From Litorivivens sp041625495 (GTDB taxonomy: Bacteria; Pseudomonadota; Gammaproteobacteria; Pseudomonadales; Spongiibacteraceae): DNA of 35,636 nt. Within the stretch, counting starts at the first letter, position 1; every line of letters starts with the position of its first letter. The position numbers were made by a program, and so were the translations under genes. Location: assembly GCF_041625495.1 (NCBI RefSeq), contig NZ_JBFJTH010000015.1:1-35636 (forward strand), read 5' to 3'. Under the pieces are notes generated by a model. It was not told where the DNA came from. It was given only the letters and a program-made list of their open reading frames with translations, and did no database searches. This document shows positions 1 to 8,715 of this stretch, piece after piece.

Positions 1-1192
1 GCTCGCCCGCCAGCTCGATCGCGCTCAACTGGGGCAACAGCACCTGGAAGAAGACTTCAACTTCCATTCGCGCCAGATGCATACCCAGGCAGTTATGCCG
101 ACCGTAACCAAAGGCGAGGTGGCGATTGGGCGAGCGCGCGACATCAAAGACGTCCGGTTTTTCCAGCGCCGTGGCGTCGCGGTTGGCGGCATCGAAGAAC
201 AGCGCCACCGTATCGCCCTTGGCCAGTTTCACGCCTCGCAGCTCGGTATCGGCAAGCACGGTACGGGCGAAGTGTTTAACCGGAGTCACCCAACGGATCA
301 TTTCGTCGGCGGCACTGCGACAGAGATCCGGATTGGCCTGCAGTTTCTGCAGCTGCTCCGGGTTCTCCAGCAAGGCCTGCAGACCGCCGGCGATACTGGC
401 ACTGGTGGTGTCGTGGCCGGCCGTCGCCAGCAACACAAAATAGGAGGTCAGCGTAAAAGGGTCTAGGTACTCGCCGTCCAGTTTGGCCGACGACAGGACG
501 CTGCCAATATCGTCCGCCGGATGGGCGCGCTTTTGCTCGATAAAGGCGGAGAAATACTCAGCCATCCCGTGCATGGTTTCCAGAAAAACCGCCGTGGCGT
601 CTTTGCCCTCTTCTACGTAGGCATCCGGCGCAAACAGGCGCTGGGTCAATGTGAGAATCTTGCCTTCATCGGCTTCGGGAATCCCGATCATCTGCAACAC
701 AATGCGCAGCGGAAACCAGAACGCAATATCGGCTGCAAAATCGCATTGCCCACCCAATCCACGCATGCGCGCCACAAAGCTCTCGGCGATAGTGACCACA
801 TGGCCGCGTAACTTGGCGATATTCGCCGGCATAAACCATTCGCGGGTCACCTTGCGCAATGCCAGATGTCGATCGCCATCCATATGCACCAGGGTTTTTA
901 CACCCATCATGTCGCCAAAACGCTCCAGATTGGTCTGCTCCAGAGATTCCAGAATCAGCACGGCGCGCGGCTCGGCGCTGAACAGTTCCGGCGTGGATTC
1001 GATATACCGTATATCCTCATGCCGGGTAACAGCCCAATAGGGACGTATATCCGCCGGCTGTACCCGGCACACCGGCTCGTGTTCACGCAGATGGGCCAGC
1101 AGCGCGCGAATGTCAGCCGGTCGCTTGTAAGCAAGGGCGTCACTCAGTAGTTCAGGGCTCAGTTGTTCAGGATTCATTTTTTCAGTACTCAC
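1..1192 (-). CDS. Cytochrome P450 (C-terminus cut by window edge)
   Basis: A haem monooxygenase that would hydroxylate a hydrophobic substrate using electrons from a ferredoxin. About 397 residues lie in the window and the C-terminal end is lost at base 1. Visible hallmarks are the I-helix AGHDTTSAS, the K-helix ExxR as EMIR, and the haem loop FGYGRHNCLG with the axial cysteine at about residue 368. It has no N-terminal membrane anchor, so it is a soluble bacterial class I type enzyme. I chose the GTG at 1192 because GAGGG lies 6 bases before it; the in-frame ATG at 1177 has no site at a good distance. It starts 9 bases after the TonB receptor gene, so the two are one operon. No ferredoxin or reductase gene is in the window. 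The P450 assignment is secure; the substrate is unknown. Confidence 0.95.
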   Translation of the reverse strand, partial: MSTEKMNPEQLSPELLSDALAYKRPADIRALLAHLREHEPVCRVQPADIRPYWAVTRHEDIRYIESTPELFSAEPRAVLILESLEQTNLERFGDMMGVKTLVHMDGDRHLALRKVTREWFMPANIAKLRGHVVTIAESFVARMRGLGGQCDFAADIAFWFPLRIVLQMIGIPEADEGKILTLTQRLFAPDAYVEEGKDATAVFLETMHGMAEYFSAFIEQKRAHPADDIGSVLSSAKLDGEYLDPFTLTSYFVLLATAGHDTTSASIAGGLQALLENPEQLQKLQANPDLCRSAADEMIRWVTPVKHFARTVLADTELRGVKLAKGDTVALFFDAANRDATALEKPDVFDVARSPNRHLAFGYGRHNCLGMHLARMEVEVFFQVLLPQLSAIELAGE

Positions 1193-1198
1193 GGGAAA

Positions 1199-1203
1199 CC
1201 CTC
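1199..1203 (-). promoter_or_regulatory. Ribosome binding site of the P450 gene, overlapping the upstream stop codon
   Basis: On the minus strand GAGGG overlaps the TGA stop of the TonB receptor gene and lies 6 bases before the GTG at 1192. This decides the P450 start and suggests translational coupling of receptor and enzyme. Confidence 0.6.
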
Positions 1204-3628
1204 ACAGACGCGTTTTAATACTGAGGCCAATTTGCCGCGGCTCGTTCAGATAGGCGTTATAGGAGCCCTCCTGTACGGGTGCCGCAAAGTAGATGGTGCG
1301 ATAGGTCTGGTTCAGACAGTTTTTGCAGAACAAGCTGACATCCCATTCCGTGCCACCATAGTACTGAAAGCCTAACGCCGCATCCCACAGGGTGTAGGGA
1401 CCTTGCGTGGGCTCGTCCGGCGTATCCGGGCTGGCCCAGTGCTCGCCGCTATAGGAGGCCGCCACCCGTCCATAGAGCCCGGCGTTAGCCGACAGCGGAC
1501 GCGAATAGGTAGCGGCGGCAACCGCCGACAAATCAGGCGCCCGGGGCGTCTGCCGACCGTCCAGATGGCGCACCGCTTCCGGCGCATTGCCCAGATCGGA
1601 AAACTCCGCCTTGAGCCAGGTAATACTCAACTCGGCCCGCAGCGATTCGGTGAATTGCACCGTATTTTCAAGCTCAATACCACGCGACAAGGCTTCGCCG
1701 GTATTCTGGGTAAAAAAGTTGAAGCCATTAAAAAAGTTGATCTGCAGATTTTCGTACTGAGTGTCAAACAGGGCAATGTTGGTTTGAGCCCGCGAATCCC
1801 AGTAGCGGGTTTTCAGACCCAGCTCCCAACTACGCGCATACTCCGGTTCATAGGTGGTGTTATTGAGGTTTGCCGCCTCCTGAAACAGGTTCACAGCGCC
1901 GGCCTTATAGCCCTTGCTGAAGGTCAGGTAGCCCATGATGTCGTCGGTAAAACGGTACTGGCCCGACAGGGTGCTGGTCACCACGCTGCTTTCGTATTCG
2001 TCGTAGAAACTCGGGGAGTTGTAGATGGTATTCAAATCCAGCGCGTTGCGCGGGGTCGACGCATCGCCGGACGGCGGATCGCCGATCAGACCCGAGGCAA
2101 TAATGGCCTGCGCCAGTTCAGAGTTGTACCAATAGACCTGATCGTAACCGCCCTGCTTACGATCCTCGCTATAGCGCAGCCCCGCCACCAGCGTAAAGCC
2201 GTTCTCAAAATCAGTCTGGGTATGAATAAATATCGCCGCGCTGGTGGAATCCTGATAATAATGATCTTCAATAATTTTCACACCGCGTTCGGCGGGAAAC
2301 AGATCAAAGGACGTAAAGCCCACCGGGCCTCCGATGGTAGCAAACAGCGCGGTGCAGCCGAGCGTCATGCCGGGCGGGCGACATACCGGCGCTGTGCTGC
2401 CGGAATATCCCGCCATCTGGGCGGCGGCTCGGGTTACCAGAAAACTGGCGTAGTTATTGGAATCGGTATCGGACTCAAAAATTCGATTGCTCTCAAAAGT
2501 CTCTTCCGAGTAGTAGATACCGGCCACAATATCCACCGCCCCCCACTGGGTGCTGACATTCACCTCTTGGGACCAGAAATCGATTTCCGCCGGCTCGCTC
2601 AACGTGAGGATGTGGGCCGGACCAAAATCAGCGTCGCCCCGTACCTGTTCGTCAGTGAAGCGACGGACACCGGTTACCGCGCGAATATCCATAGACTCCA
2701 GCGCCCAGTCCAGTTTCCAGGTCAGGCCAATATCCTCACGCAATTCCTCTGAGTCCGCATTGTTATTGGTGAGACGTCGATCTTCAGCATAATCGGCGGT
2801 GTAGAACTCCAGCCCCCGGAGACCCGCGTAGTATTTCAGGTCCTGGGTCAGTGGTCCGCTCACCACCTGCACACTGCCCCAACAGCAGCCGGCATCGGAT
2901 TTTGAATAATCCAGGATGAGCCAACTCTCCAGGGTATCGGTCACATCAAACAGCCACTGCACCTTGCCGCTGATACGATCCGTCTGGTTATAGGTGCGAT
3001 TGCCCTGCTGGCGGCTGTGCAAAAAGCCGTCCTGACGATTGTTGACCACGGAGACACGCACGGCGCTGCGATCTCCCAGCGGCATATTCACCGCTGCGGC
3101 CGCATAACGCTTGTCAAAATTACCGCTTAGCATCTCGGCGCTGATGCCGAAGGCTTCGCTATCCGGTTTGCTGCTGGTCAGCGACAGCGCACCGGCAACC
3201 GTGTTCTTGCCAAACAGGGTACCCTGTGGACCGCGCAGCAGTTCCAGGCCGGCGATATCATTCATGTCCTGCAAGGCCATGGCGGAACGCGAGCGGTACA
3301 CCCCGTCAATAAACACCCCCACCGCCCCCTCAAAGGTGCGGCCATTACCGACCGTGCCAATACCGCGAATTTTCAGACTCGAGTTCTGTGAGCTCTGACC
3401 GGTATCAAAACTGATACTGGGGTTAACGTCGGTCAGATCAGAGACATCAAACACGCCCGCCTCGCGCATACTGTCTGCCGACATGGCCGTGATGGCGATG
3501 GGAACGTCCTGAGCGCTCTGACTGCGCTTCTGAGCAGTCACAACAACTTCTTCCAGCTGCGTCGCTGTGGCCCAGGATGACGTAAACGCCAGCATCATGC
3601 CGACAACCGAGAGCACACTGAATCTCAT
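1202..3628 (-). CDS. TonB-dependent outer-membrane receptor 1
   Basis: An outer-membrane beta-barrel receptor of about 808 residues that takes up a ligand using energy from TonB-ExbBD. The ATG at 3628 is chosen because it follows GGGGGG and opens a signal peptide (MRFSVLSVVGMMLAFTSSWA). Next comes the TonB-box-like EEVVVTAQKR and a plug domain with RGIGTVG and LLRGPQGTLFGKNT, then a long barrel. A frame extension to 3694 has no signal-peptide logic. The last residues (SIKTRL) lack the usual terminal aromatic residue. Several cysteine pairs are present (AGCCWG, CRPPGMTLGC, CKNC), probably extracellular-loop disulfides. The plug sequence resembles receptors common in sphingomonads and marine gammaproteobacteria, which often serve carbohydrate or hydrophobic substrates rather than siderophores. 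The coupling to a P450 favours a hydrophobic organic ligand; that is inference. Confidence 0.95.
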   Translation of the reverse strand: MRFSVLSVVGMMLAFTSSWATATQLEEVVVTAQKRSQSAQDVPIAITAMSADSMREAGVFDVSDLTDVNPSISFDTGQSSQNSSLKIRGIGTVGNGRTFEGAVGVFIDGVYRSRSAMALQDMNDIAGLELLRGPQGTLFGKNTVAGALSLTSSKPDSEAFGISAEMLSGNFDKRYAAAAVNMPLGDRSAVRVSVVNNRQDGFLHSRQQGNRTYNQTDRISGKVQWLFDVTDTLESWLILDYSKSDAGCCWGSVQVVSGPLTQDLKYYAGLRGLEFYTADYAEDRRLTNNNADSEELREDIGLTWKLDWALESMDIRAVTGVRRFTDEQVRGDADFGPAHILTLSEPAEIDFWSQEVNVSTQWGAVDIVAGIYYSEETFESNRIFESDTDSNNYASFLVTRAAAQMAGYSGSTAPVCRPPGMTLGCTALFATIGGPVGFTSFDLFPAERGVKIIEDHYYQDSTSAAIFIHTQTDFENGFTLVAGLRYSEDRKQGGYDQVYWYNSELAQAIIASGLIGDPPSGDASTPRNALDLNTIYNSPSFYDEYESSVVTSTLSGQYRFTDDIMGYLTFSKGYKAGAVNLFQEAANLNNTTYEPEYARSWELGLKTRYWDSRAQTNIALFDTQYENLQINFFNGFNFFTQNTGEALSRGIELENTVQFTESLRAELSITWLKAEFSDLGNAPEAVRHLDGRQTPRAPDLSAVAAATYSRPLSANAGLYGRVAASYSGEHWASPDTPDEPTQGPYTLWDAALGFQYYGGTEWDVSLFCKNCLNQTYRTIYFAAPVQEGSYNAYLNEPRQIGLSIKTRL

Positions 3629-3700
3629 ATTCCCCCCAGAACTGGGCTTACGCGCATCCCCGAAACAGCCGGGCGACAGCGCATTGCAGGCCATTCAATT

Positions 3701-3767
3701 ATTATAATTCGCCAAACCATACATTTGGACATTTCTATTTTGTACACTTGTATGCTTTTGAGGTCAA
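3701..3767. promoter_or_regulatory. Divergent promoter/operator between TonB receptor 1 and tetR
   Basis: For the receptor (minus strand) there is a perfect -10 TATAAT at 3701-3706, with a weak -35 17 bases upstream. A second possible promoter, TTGACC (3762-3767) and TACAAA (3739-3744), also has a 17-base spacer. An imperfect inverted repeat, CATACATTTGGACA (3718-3731) and TGTACACTTGTATG (3741-3754), overlaps these elements; 11 of 14 positions match between arms. This is a natural place for the adjacent TetR protein to bind and repress both directions. The promoter calls are by eye. Confidence 0.5.
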
Positions 3768-3783
3768 GTGCTAAGATCGCAAA

Positions 3784-4410
3784 ATGAATGACACCGCTAC
3801 TTTGATTGAAGCCCGACCGCCACAGCAAGCGCGCGGCCGCGAGCGCTTCGAGCGCATCCTACATGCTGCCGAGAAACAGTTACTCGCACGCGGAATAAGC
3901 GACTTTTCCATCCCCGAGCTGGCCAGCAAACTGGGGTATACCCGCACTAGTGTTTATCATTTTTTCCCCACTCCTTACGCAATTCTCAATGAGTTAACCC
4001 GCCGCCACCTGCTCACCATTGAGCAGCAGGTAGAGAAGCTCAGCAAAAGTATCGAAGGAAAACGCTGGCAACAGGTCATTGAGGAAGTTTCGAACCTGGT
4101 CGCAGATTATTACAACGCGCACCCAGTAGCCGGCATTTTGATTCTGGGGAGTGTGGCAAGCCACGAAAGCCACCGCGCGATGCACCTGACTATCGTGCAT
4201 CTGGGCAAACATGTGGAAAATCTGATGGAGCTTATTGGCGTTTCCCTGCCCAGCCACGAGCCAGACGCCAAGGCGCTCACAGTGGAGCTGGGCACCGCCT
4301 GCCTGCGGCTATCCTACTTTCTGCACGGTAAAATCACCGACGCATACCGGCAGGAATGCACCAATGCAATGATTGGTTATCTGAACCGTTTTATAGAGTC
4401 AAAAGGCTAG
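3784..4410 (+). CDS. TetR/AcrR family transcriptional regulator 1
   Basis: A 208-residue TetR-type repressor. The helix-turn-helix lies at about residues 36-66 (ISDFSIPELASKLGYTRTSV followed by YHFFPTPYAILNEL), and the rest is the all-helical ligand-binding domain. The ATG at 3784 has no strong ribosome binding site, as expected for a lowly expressed repressor. It is divergent from TonB receptor 1 and convergent with TonB receptor 2, sharing the four bases CTAG at the latter's end. The likely role is ligand-responsive control of one or both receptors and the P450. The inverted repeat at 3718-3754 is the candidate operator. The family is certain; the ligand is unknown. Confidence 0.92.
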   Translation: MNDTATLIEARPPQQARGRERFERILHAAEKQLLARGISDFSIPELASKLGYTRTSVYHFFPTPYAILNELTRRHLLTIEQQVEKLSKSIEGKRWQQVIEEVSNLVADYYNAHPVAGILILGSVASHESHRAMHLTIVHLGKHVENLMELIGVSLPSHEPDAKALTVELGTACLRLSYFLHGKITDAYRQECTNAMIGYLNRFIESKG

Positions 4411-7013
4411 AACGACCAGGTAACGTCCACACCGTAGACCCTCGGATCACCATACCCCTGATTAAACGTGCCGATGGAGTCCGTGACTGCAACGGTACTA
4501 TTGATATAGCGCTTGTCCAGAATATTGGTTCCATAGGCTGTTACGCGCCAGTCGCCCGCATCATTCATCCAGGTCAGGCGCAGATCAACAAGCACGTATT
4601 CGTTAGCGCCAGCATTGCGTTCGTCGTCGCGATAGACCTCTGCCGAGGTCGCATCCAGCCCGAAGAAAACATCACCCTTGTAGCTGATATCCAGCCGCGG
4701 CGTGATCAGGCCAATGTCGGTGGGAAAGGTCATCTGCAGGCCCAATGAAGCGCTTTCTTCCGGTGCCGCAGGAAACGGTTCACCGCTACGATCTACCGGG
4801 ACGGCATTGCCGCGTAGCGCCAGCTCCTTCAGGTCGGTATCTTCAAACTCACTGTAAAAATAGTTATTGTTACTGTAGTTCAGCGATACCACCGCGCCCG
4901 CAAACGGCAGCCAGCTCAGCTCCATCTCGCTACCCCGAATCGTCGCCTCCCCGGCGTTGGTAAACACCACAATCAGATTACCGGCGGAATCATTCGACAC
5001 GGTGACCAGCTGCATATTGCGGTAATCCATGTTGTAGGTAGCGATATTCAGCCGCATCCGCCGATCCAGCAAATCCATTTTGAAACCCAGCTCTAGATTG
5101 GCGACTTCTTCGGGCTCAATGCGTGCCAGCCCTTCCACGCCACGCGGTTCAGAAAATCCCGACTTGAATCCGTCGCTGTAAGTAAAGTACGTGGTCAGTG
5201 CCTCAAAGGGTGTGTTCTCCAGCTGATACTCATCAAACACGTAACTCAGGGAGAGCATCGGGGTAACCTGGCTGAAGGTTTCGTCCGCATCAAAACGAGA
5301 GGTATTGGCCCAGTCCATCTTGTAGTCGGGAATGCCATCCCCGTCCTGATCGCGAAACACATTACTCGCAATGCCAACCGGATCTTCCAGCCACGATCCG
5401 GCAAAGGTATAAAGCCCCTTGGTCTGCCCGCCAGACAACGCTGCCAGCGGACCAGGCGGTGTCAGTGGCACATAGCGTGGATCTGCCGCTTGCAGTCGTG
5501 TCGTTAAATCGTTGAGATCGGTACCAATCACGGTGAGCCCGGACTTTCTAACCTCCTGGGTGTAGCGCACACCCAGGGTTAACTGCAGGGCCTCAGTCAG
5601 GTCATAGGAGGCCTGCAGAAAGGCTGCGTAGGTCGCATTGTCGAGCTCAAAATCTGACTGCAATAGCGGATCACCGGTCAGAGCACCCACCACCGGCGTG
5701 GTACCCAGGGGCGATGCCGGTCGGGTGGGGTTCTGCCCCGACGCCAATTGGCTCAGACTGGTGGCATCCAGCCCAATCAGGTTGGTCAACAGGGTAAAGG
5801 TTTCGGTATTGCGCTCGGCCGCTGCAAACAGGCCGGTGGTAAAGTTAAGGCGGTTGTTAAGCGCCGAACCGTTCAGCTGAAGCTCCAGACTGTAGGACTT
5901 TCGAATACTGGGCTCATTGTTGTAAGCCTCGTTGTAGTCCATGGGCCCGCCGTCGTTGTCGGCAGTCTGAATCGGGCCTTCTTCCGCGCGACGCACCCCG
6001 AGTATGGCCTTAAGCAGATAGTTTTCTGTGAGCTCCCATGTCGCAGTCGAACCAAACAGCACCGACTGGAAATCCTGTTCCAACATAGGGTTCGGACCTT
6101 TATCTGCAGTAAGATCGCCCTGCTGTTCACGACTGTTAGACTCACAGTTTTCACGAAATGCGCGCCCCTGTGACGCATCGGTATCTCCAGCCCAAAGTAA
6201 CGCCAAACCATCAACAAACAACGCGTCATCACGTGTGATATTGCAGTTGGTATTGGTCATAACACCACTGGAATCGCCGAAGAACAGCAGGTTTTCAACG
6301 GTCAGCGTATCGCTTGCGTCCCAACGGGTCTGAAACAACGCGGAAATACCCTCTTCGGAGTTACTGCGCGCGTCGTCCCCCACATCTTTCATGTAGCCTT
6401 CGTTGTACACCGCGTTAAAGGCTACGCGGGTAAAAAAGCGATCGGTCACCGGAAGGTTTACGCCTGCCCGTAACTTTCGGGTATCGTAGCTGCCCAGCCC
6501 CGCTTCCACATAGCCCTCAAATTCCTCGTGAGGTTTGGCCAGGGTAAGTACCAATGCGCCGCCCGTGGTGTTTTTACCAAATAGCGTACCCTGTGGGCCG
6601 CGCAACACCTGCAGACTGTCCACATCTACCGTGTCGAGCAACTGACCGTCCGCACGCGGCAGAAATAGCCCGTCCAGATATACCCCAACGGTGGGGTCCA
6701 CCCGCACAAAACCAGTGCGCTCACCAATACCGCGAATATAAATTTGGTTGCCCTGCCCTTTGTTGATCTGCAGGGAAGGCACACTTTTGGAAAGGTCCTG
6801 AACATTATCGATACCGGCATCACGCAGATCTTCGCCGCTCAGAGCGGTGACCGCGAGGGGCGTTTCCTGAATGTTCTCCTCGCGTTTTCGTGCAGTGACC
6901 ACTACCTCCTCAATTACATCGCGCACGGCACGGGACGTTTCCGCCCACCCCGGCACTGAAGTAGTCAGAAATGAGAAGGCGAATAGCGCCAGAGCCACAG
7001 GACGACGAAACAT
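4407..7013 (-). CDS. TonB-dependent outer-membrane receptor 2
   Basis: A second outer-membrane TonB receptor, about 868 residues. The ATG at 7013 follows AGGAG by 7 bases and begins a signal peptide (MFRRPVALALFAFSFLTTSV...). The TonB-box-like EEVVVTARKREE and a plug with RGIGERTGF and LRGPQGTLFGKNTTGGALVL follow, then a barrel ending in VDVTWSF with the canonical terminal phenylalanine. It belongs to the same broad receptor type as receptor 1, but the extracellular regions differ, so they probably bind different ligands or different forms of one ligand. Its stop codon overlaps that of tetR in convergent orientation with no terminator between them, so read-through antisense transcription is possible. 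An upstream frame extension to 7049 is rejected. Confidence 0.95.
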   Translation of the reverse strand: MFRRPVALALFAFSFLTTSVPGWAETSRAVRDVIEEVVVTARKREENIQETPLAVTALSGEDLRDAGIDNVQDLSKSVPSLQINKGQGNQIYIRGIGERTGFVRVDPTVGVYLDGLFLPRADGQLLDTVDVDSLQVLRGPQGTLFGKNTTGGALVLTLAKPHEEFEGYVEAGLGSYDTRKLRAGVNLPVTDRFFTRVAFNAVYNEGYMKDVGDDARSNSEEGISALFQTRWDASDTLTVENLLFFGDSSGVMTNTNCNITRDDALFVDGLALLWAGDTDASQGRAFRENCESNSREQQGDLTADKGPNPMLEQDFQSVLFGSTATWELTENYLLKAILGVRRAEEGPIQTADNDGGPMDYNEAYNNEPSIRKSYSLELQLNGSALNNRLNFTTGLFAAAERNTETFTLLTNLIGLDATSLSQLASGQNPTRPASPLGTTPVVGALTGDPLLQSDFELDNATYAAFLQASYDLTEALQLTLGVRYTQEVRKSGLTVIGTDLNDLTTRLQAADPRYVPLTPPGPLAALSGGQTKGLYTFAGSWLEDPVGIASNVFRDQDGDGIPDYKMDWANTSRFDADETFSQVTPMLSLSYVFDEYQLENTPFEALTTYFTYSDGFKSGFSEPRGVEGLARIEPEEVANLELGFKMDLLDRRMRLNIATYNMDYRNMQLVTVSNDSAGNLIVVFTNAGEATIRGSEMELSWLPFAGAVVSLNYSNNNYFYSEFEDTDLKELALRGNAVPVDRSGEPFPAAPEESASLGLQMTFPTDIGLITPRLDISYKGDVFFGLDATSAEVYRDDERNAGANEYVLVDLRLTWMNDAGDWRVTAYGTNILDKRYINSTVAVTDSIGTFNQGYGDPRVYGVDVTWSF

Positions 7014-7072
7014 GAGATCTCCTCGAAGACAGGGAGCCATCGCCCGCACTGCCTTGGCATTATTGTTTATTT

Positions 7073-7109
7073 TTGGACAGTAAAGACTAAACGAGAAGCA
7101 TTGGACAGT
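7073..7109. promoter_or_regulatory. Direct repeat of TTGGACAGT upstream of TonB receptor 2
   Basis: TTGGACAGT occurs at 7073-7081 and again at 7101-7109, 28 bases apart, in the leader/promoter zone of the minus-strand receptor gene. The core TTGGACA is the same as in the left arm of the inverted repeat upstream of TonB receptor 1 (3725-3731), in the same orientation relative to the receptor gene. It is a candidate binding site for a shared regulator. Confidence 0.4.
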
Positions 7110-7135
7110 CGATGAACGGAAATTAACGCACGTGT

Positions 7136-7154
7136 GCCTGATCCCTAATCAGGC
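7136..7154. terminator. Hairpin at the end of the phosphoesterase gene
   Basis: GCCTGAT (7136-7142) and ATCAGGC (7148-7154) form a perfect 7-bp stem with a 5-base loop. It overlaps the stop codon of the minus-strand phosphoesterase gene. There is no T tract, so it may be only a weak terminator or an RNA-stabilising hairpin. Confidence 0.35.
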
Positions 7155-8639
7155 GGCCTGACGAAGCGTCGTCAGCAGGTTTGCCAATTCCTCACGATTG
7201 CGCGGCGGCTTGACGCAGTCGCGACACGCCAGCGCATCTCTGGCGACAACGGAAAAACTGTCCTGCACTGTAAAATCACCTGCACTGGCCTGACGCCCCT
7301 CCTCACTCAGATCTATCGGCGGTGCGCCGATAAACTCTACCGCGATTTTGCCGGGACTGACCTGATAGCGGGCAAATCCGATACCCACAAACTGGTGGGC
7401 AGACCATGCCTGCGGGCCGTCTGCATCAAACAGCCTGATTGAGGCGCCACCGGTGCCGACCATGACTTGCACATAACCAAATGGATTAGGCGAGCCAAAA
7501 CTCATTGGCTCAGAGCGTTGATACACATGATCGTGACCAACCAGCAACATATCCACGCCATAGCGCACAATAATGTTTTCCTCCAGCGCCACCAGCGCCG
7601 GGTTGGCCGGACTGCGACCGTCCTGGTCGGTCCAGATCGGGAAATGCTGCATGACCACGATAAAGTCAATCTCGCCGGCAGCACGGCGTACAGCGGCCAG
7701 CGACAGATCCGCCTCGATATTCAGCAGTTCCTCCGGCAAGGTGCCGTCATTGATCAAAGCGCCCGCCGTAGTCACCAGAAAGTGCACGCGGTTGACGTCA
7801 AAAGCGTAAAAACTGCTACCGGGGTTGTCGCCAGTAATTATTGAGGTAAAAGGCTTGCCTGGATGGGTAAAGCGGTTCTTGAAGGCATCGCCGCCAAAAT
7901 CTTTCTCCTCATGATTGCCGGGCGCTGCGAGCATGGGACGCGTCGACAGCAGAGGTTCCTGCTGGGCAAACCAGGTATCCCAGACTGGCTGGTCGCCATT
8001 TGCGTAGGACAGATCACCGGCGATTAACAATAGGTCCGACGGCGTTTTGAGCATTTTCTCTGTCACCTGCTGCGCCAATGCGCCAGTACCCTGGTCACCG
8101 TAGTGAATAAAGCTCCACTGCTGCGCCGGTATGGGTAGGACTTTACGGACTTCCGACCACCCTCCCTCATCCGATCCCACCCGATAACAAAACGCTTTGT
8201 CTGGGGGAAGATCACGCGCCATAGCGCGATGAGTCAGTGATTCCAGCCCCGTTGTTGGCTCAGCTCTGGCTTGCACCCGGTGCTTCAGCGGCAGTGACAA
8301 GGCCTCCTCCGCGGTATCTGCATCCACTGCAGCGTATTCCAGAAACGATGCCGGAGCCTCTGTACCATTCGTAAACCAGGTCAGCGCCCGCGAGCTTCGC
8401 GCATGCTCGGTAAAGCTGACATGCAGCCCGCGCGGCGGGTGTGTGGCGGGAGTCTCGGCTGGCGGCGGTTCAGGTGTTGGCTCTTCAGTGTCTGGGACAG
8501 ATGTCTCAACTGCAGGTGATTCAGCATCGTCGGGCGTTGGTGCGAGGGTGGATTTATCATCGTCACCACAGGCTGCCAATAGCAATGAGCCCGCGCTGGC
8601 TGCAATAAAACGACGGCGAGAAAAATCTGAGGTAGTCAT
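7149..8639 (-). CDS. Tat-exported purple-acid-phosphatase-like metallophosphoesterase lipoprotein
   Basis: A 496-residue exported phosphoesterase. The N-terminus carries a twin-arginine motif (SRRRFI, residues 7-12) and a lipobox ending at Cys24, so it is probably folded in the cytoplasm with its metals and then anchored as a lipoprotein. A Pro/Glu/Thr-rich linker spans about residues 35-68, followed by a fibronectin-like N-domain typical of purple acid phosphatases. The catalytic domain shows GDQG (181-184), GDLSYA (208-213), GNHE (241-244), QHFP (331-334) and GHDHVYQR (368-375), matching the dinuclear-metal motif set. The C-terminal tail has a CRDC motif. Likely role: release of phosphate from organic phosphomonoesters or diesters outside the cytoplasm. 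The ribosome binding site is weak. The family is secure; the exact substrate is not. Confidence 0.9.
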   Translation of the reverse strand: MTTSDFSRRRFIAASAGSLLLAACGDDDKSTLAPTPDDAESPAVETSVPDTEEPTPEPPPAETPATHPPRGLHVSFTEHARSSRALTWFTNGTEAPASFLEYAAVDADTAEEALSLPLKHRVQARAEPTTGLESLTHRAMARDLPPDKAFCYRVGSDEGGWSEVRKVLPIPAQQWSFIHYGDQGTGALAQQVTEKMLKTPSDLLLIAGDLSYANGDQPVWDTWFAQQEPLLSTRPMLAAPGNHEEKDFGGDAFKNRFTHPGKPFTSIITGDNPGSSFYAFDVNRVHFLVTTAGALINDGTLPEELLNIEADLSLAAVRRAAGEIDFIVVMQHFPIWTDQDGRSPANPALVALEENIIVRYGVDMLLVGHDHVYQRSEPMSFGSPNPFGYVQVMVGTGGASIRLFDADGPQAWSAHQFVGIGFARYQVSPGKIAVEFIGAPPIDLSEEGRQASAGDFTVQDSFSVVARDALACRDCVKPPRNREELANLLTTLRQAA

Positions 8640-8715
8640 GGCGCAACTCGGAATCAGGTTGCGCCGAAGCTTAACGACCGCAGATGACAGTCGCGTGAAA
8701 CCAGAGTAGCGCTGT

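Noticed and set aside
1403..2752. Long plus-strand open frame (about 449 codons) opposite TonB receptor 1
   Set aside because: It lies entirely inside the well-supported receptor gene on the other strand, is arginine-rich and shows no domain.
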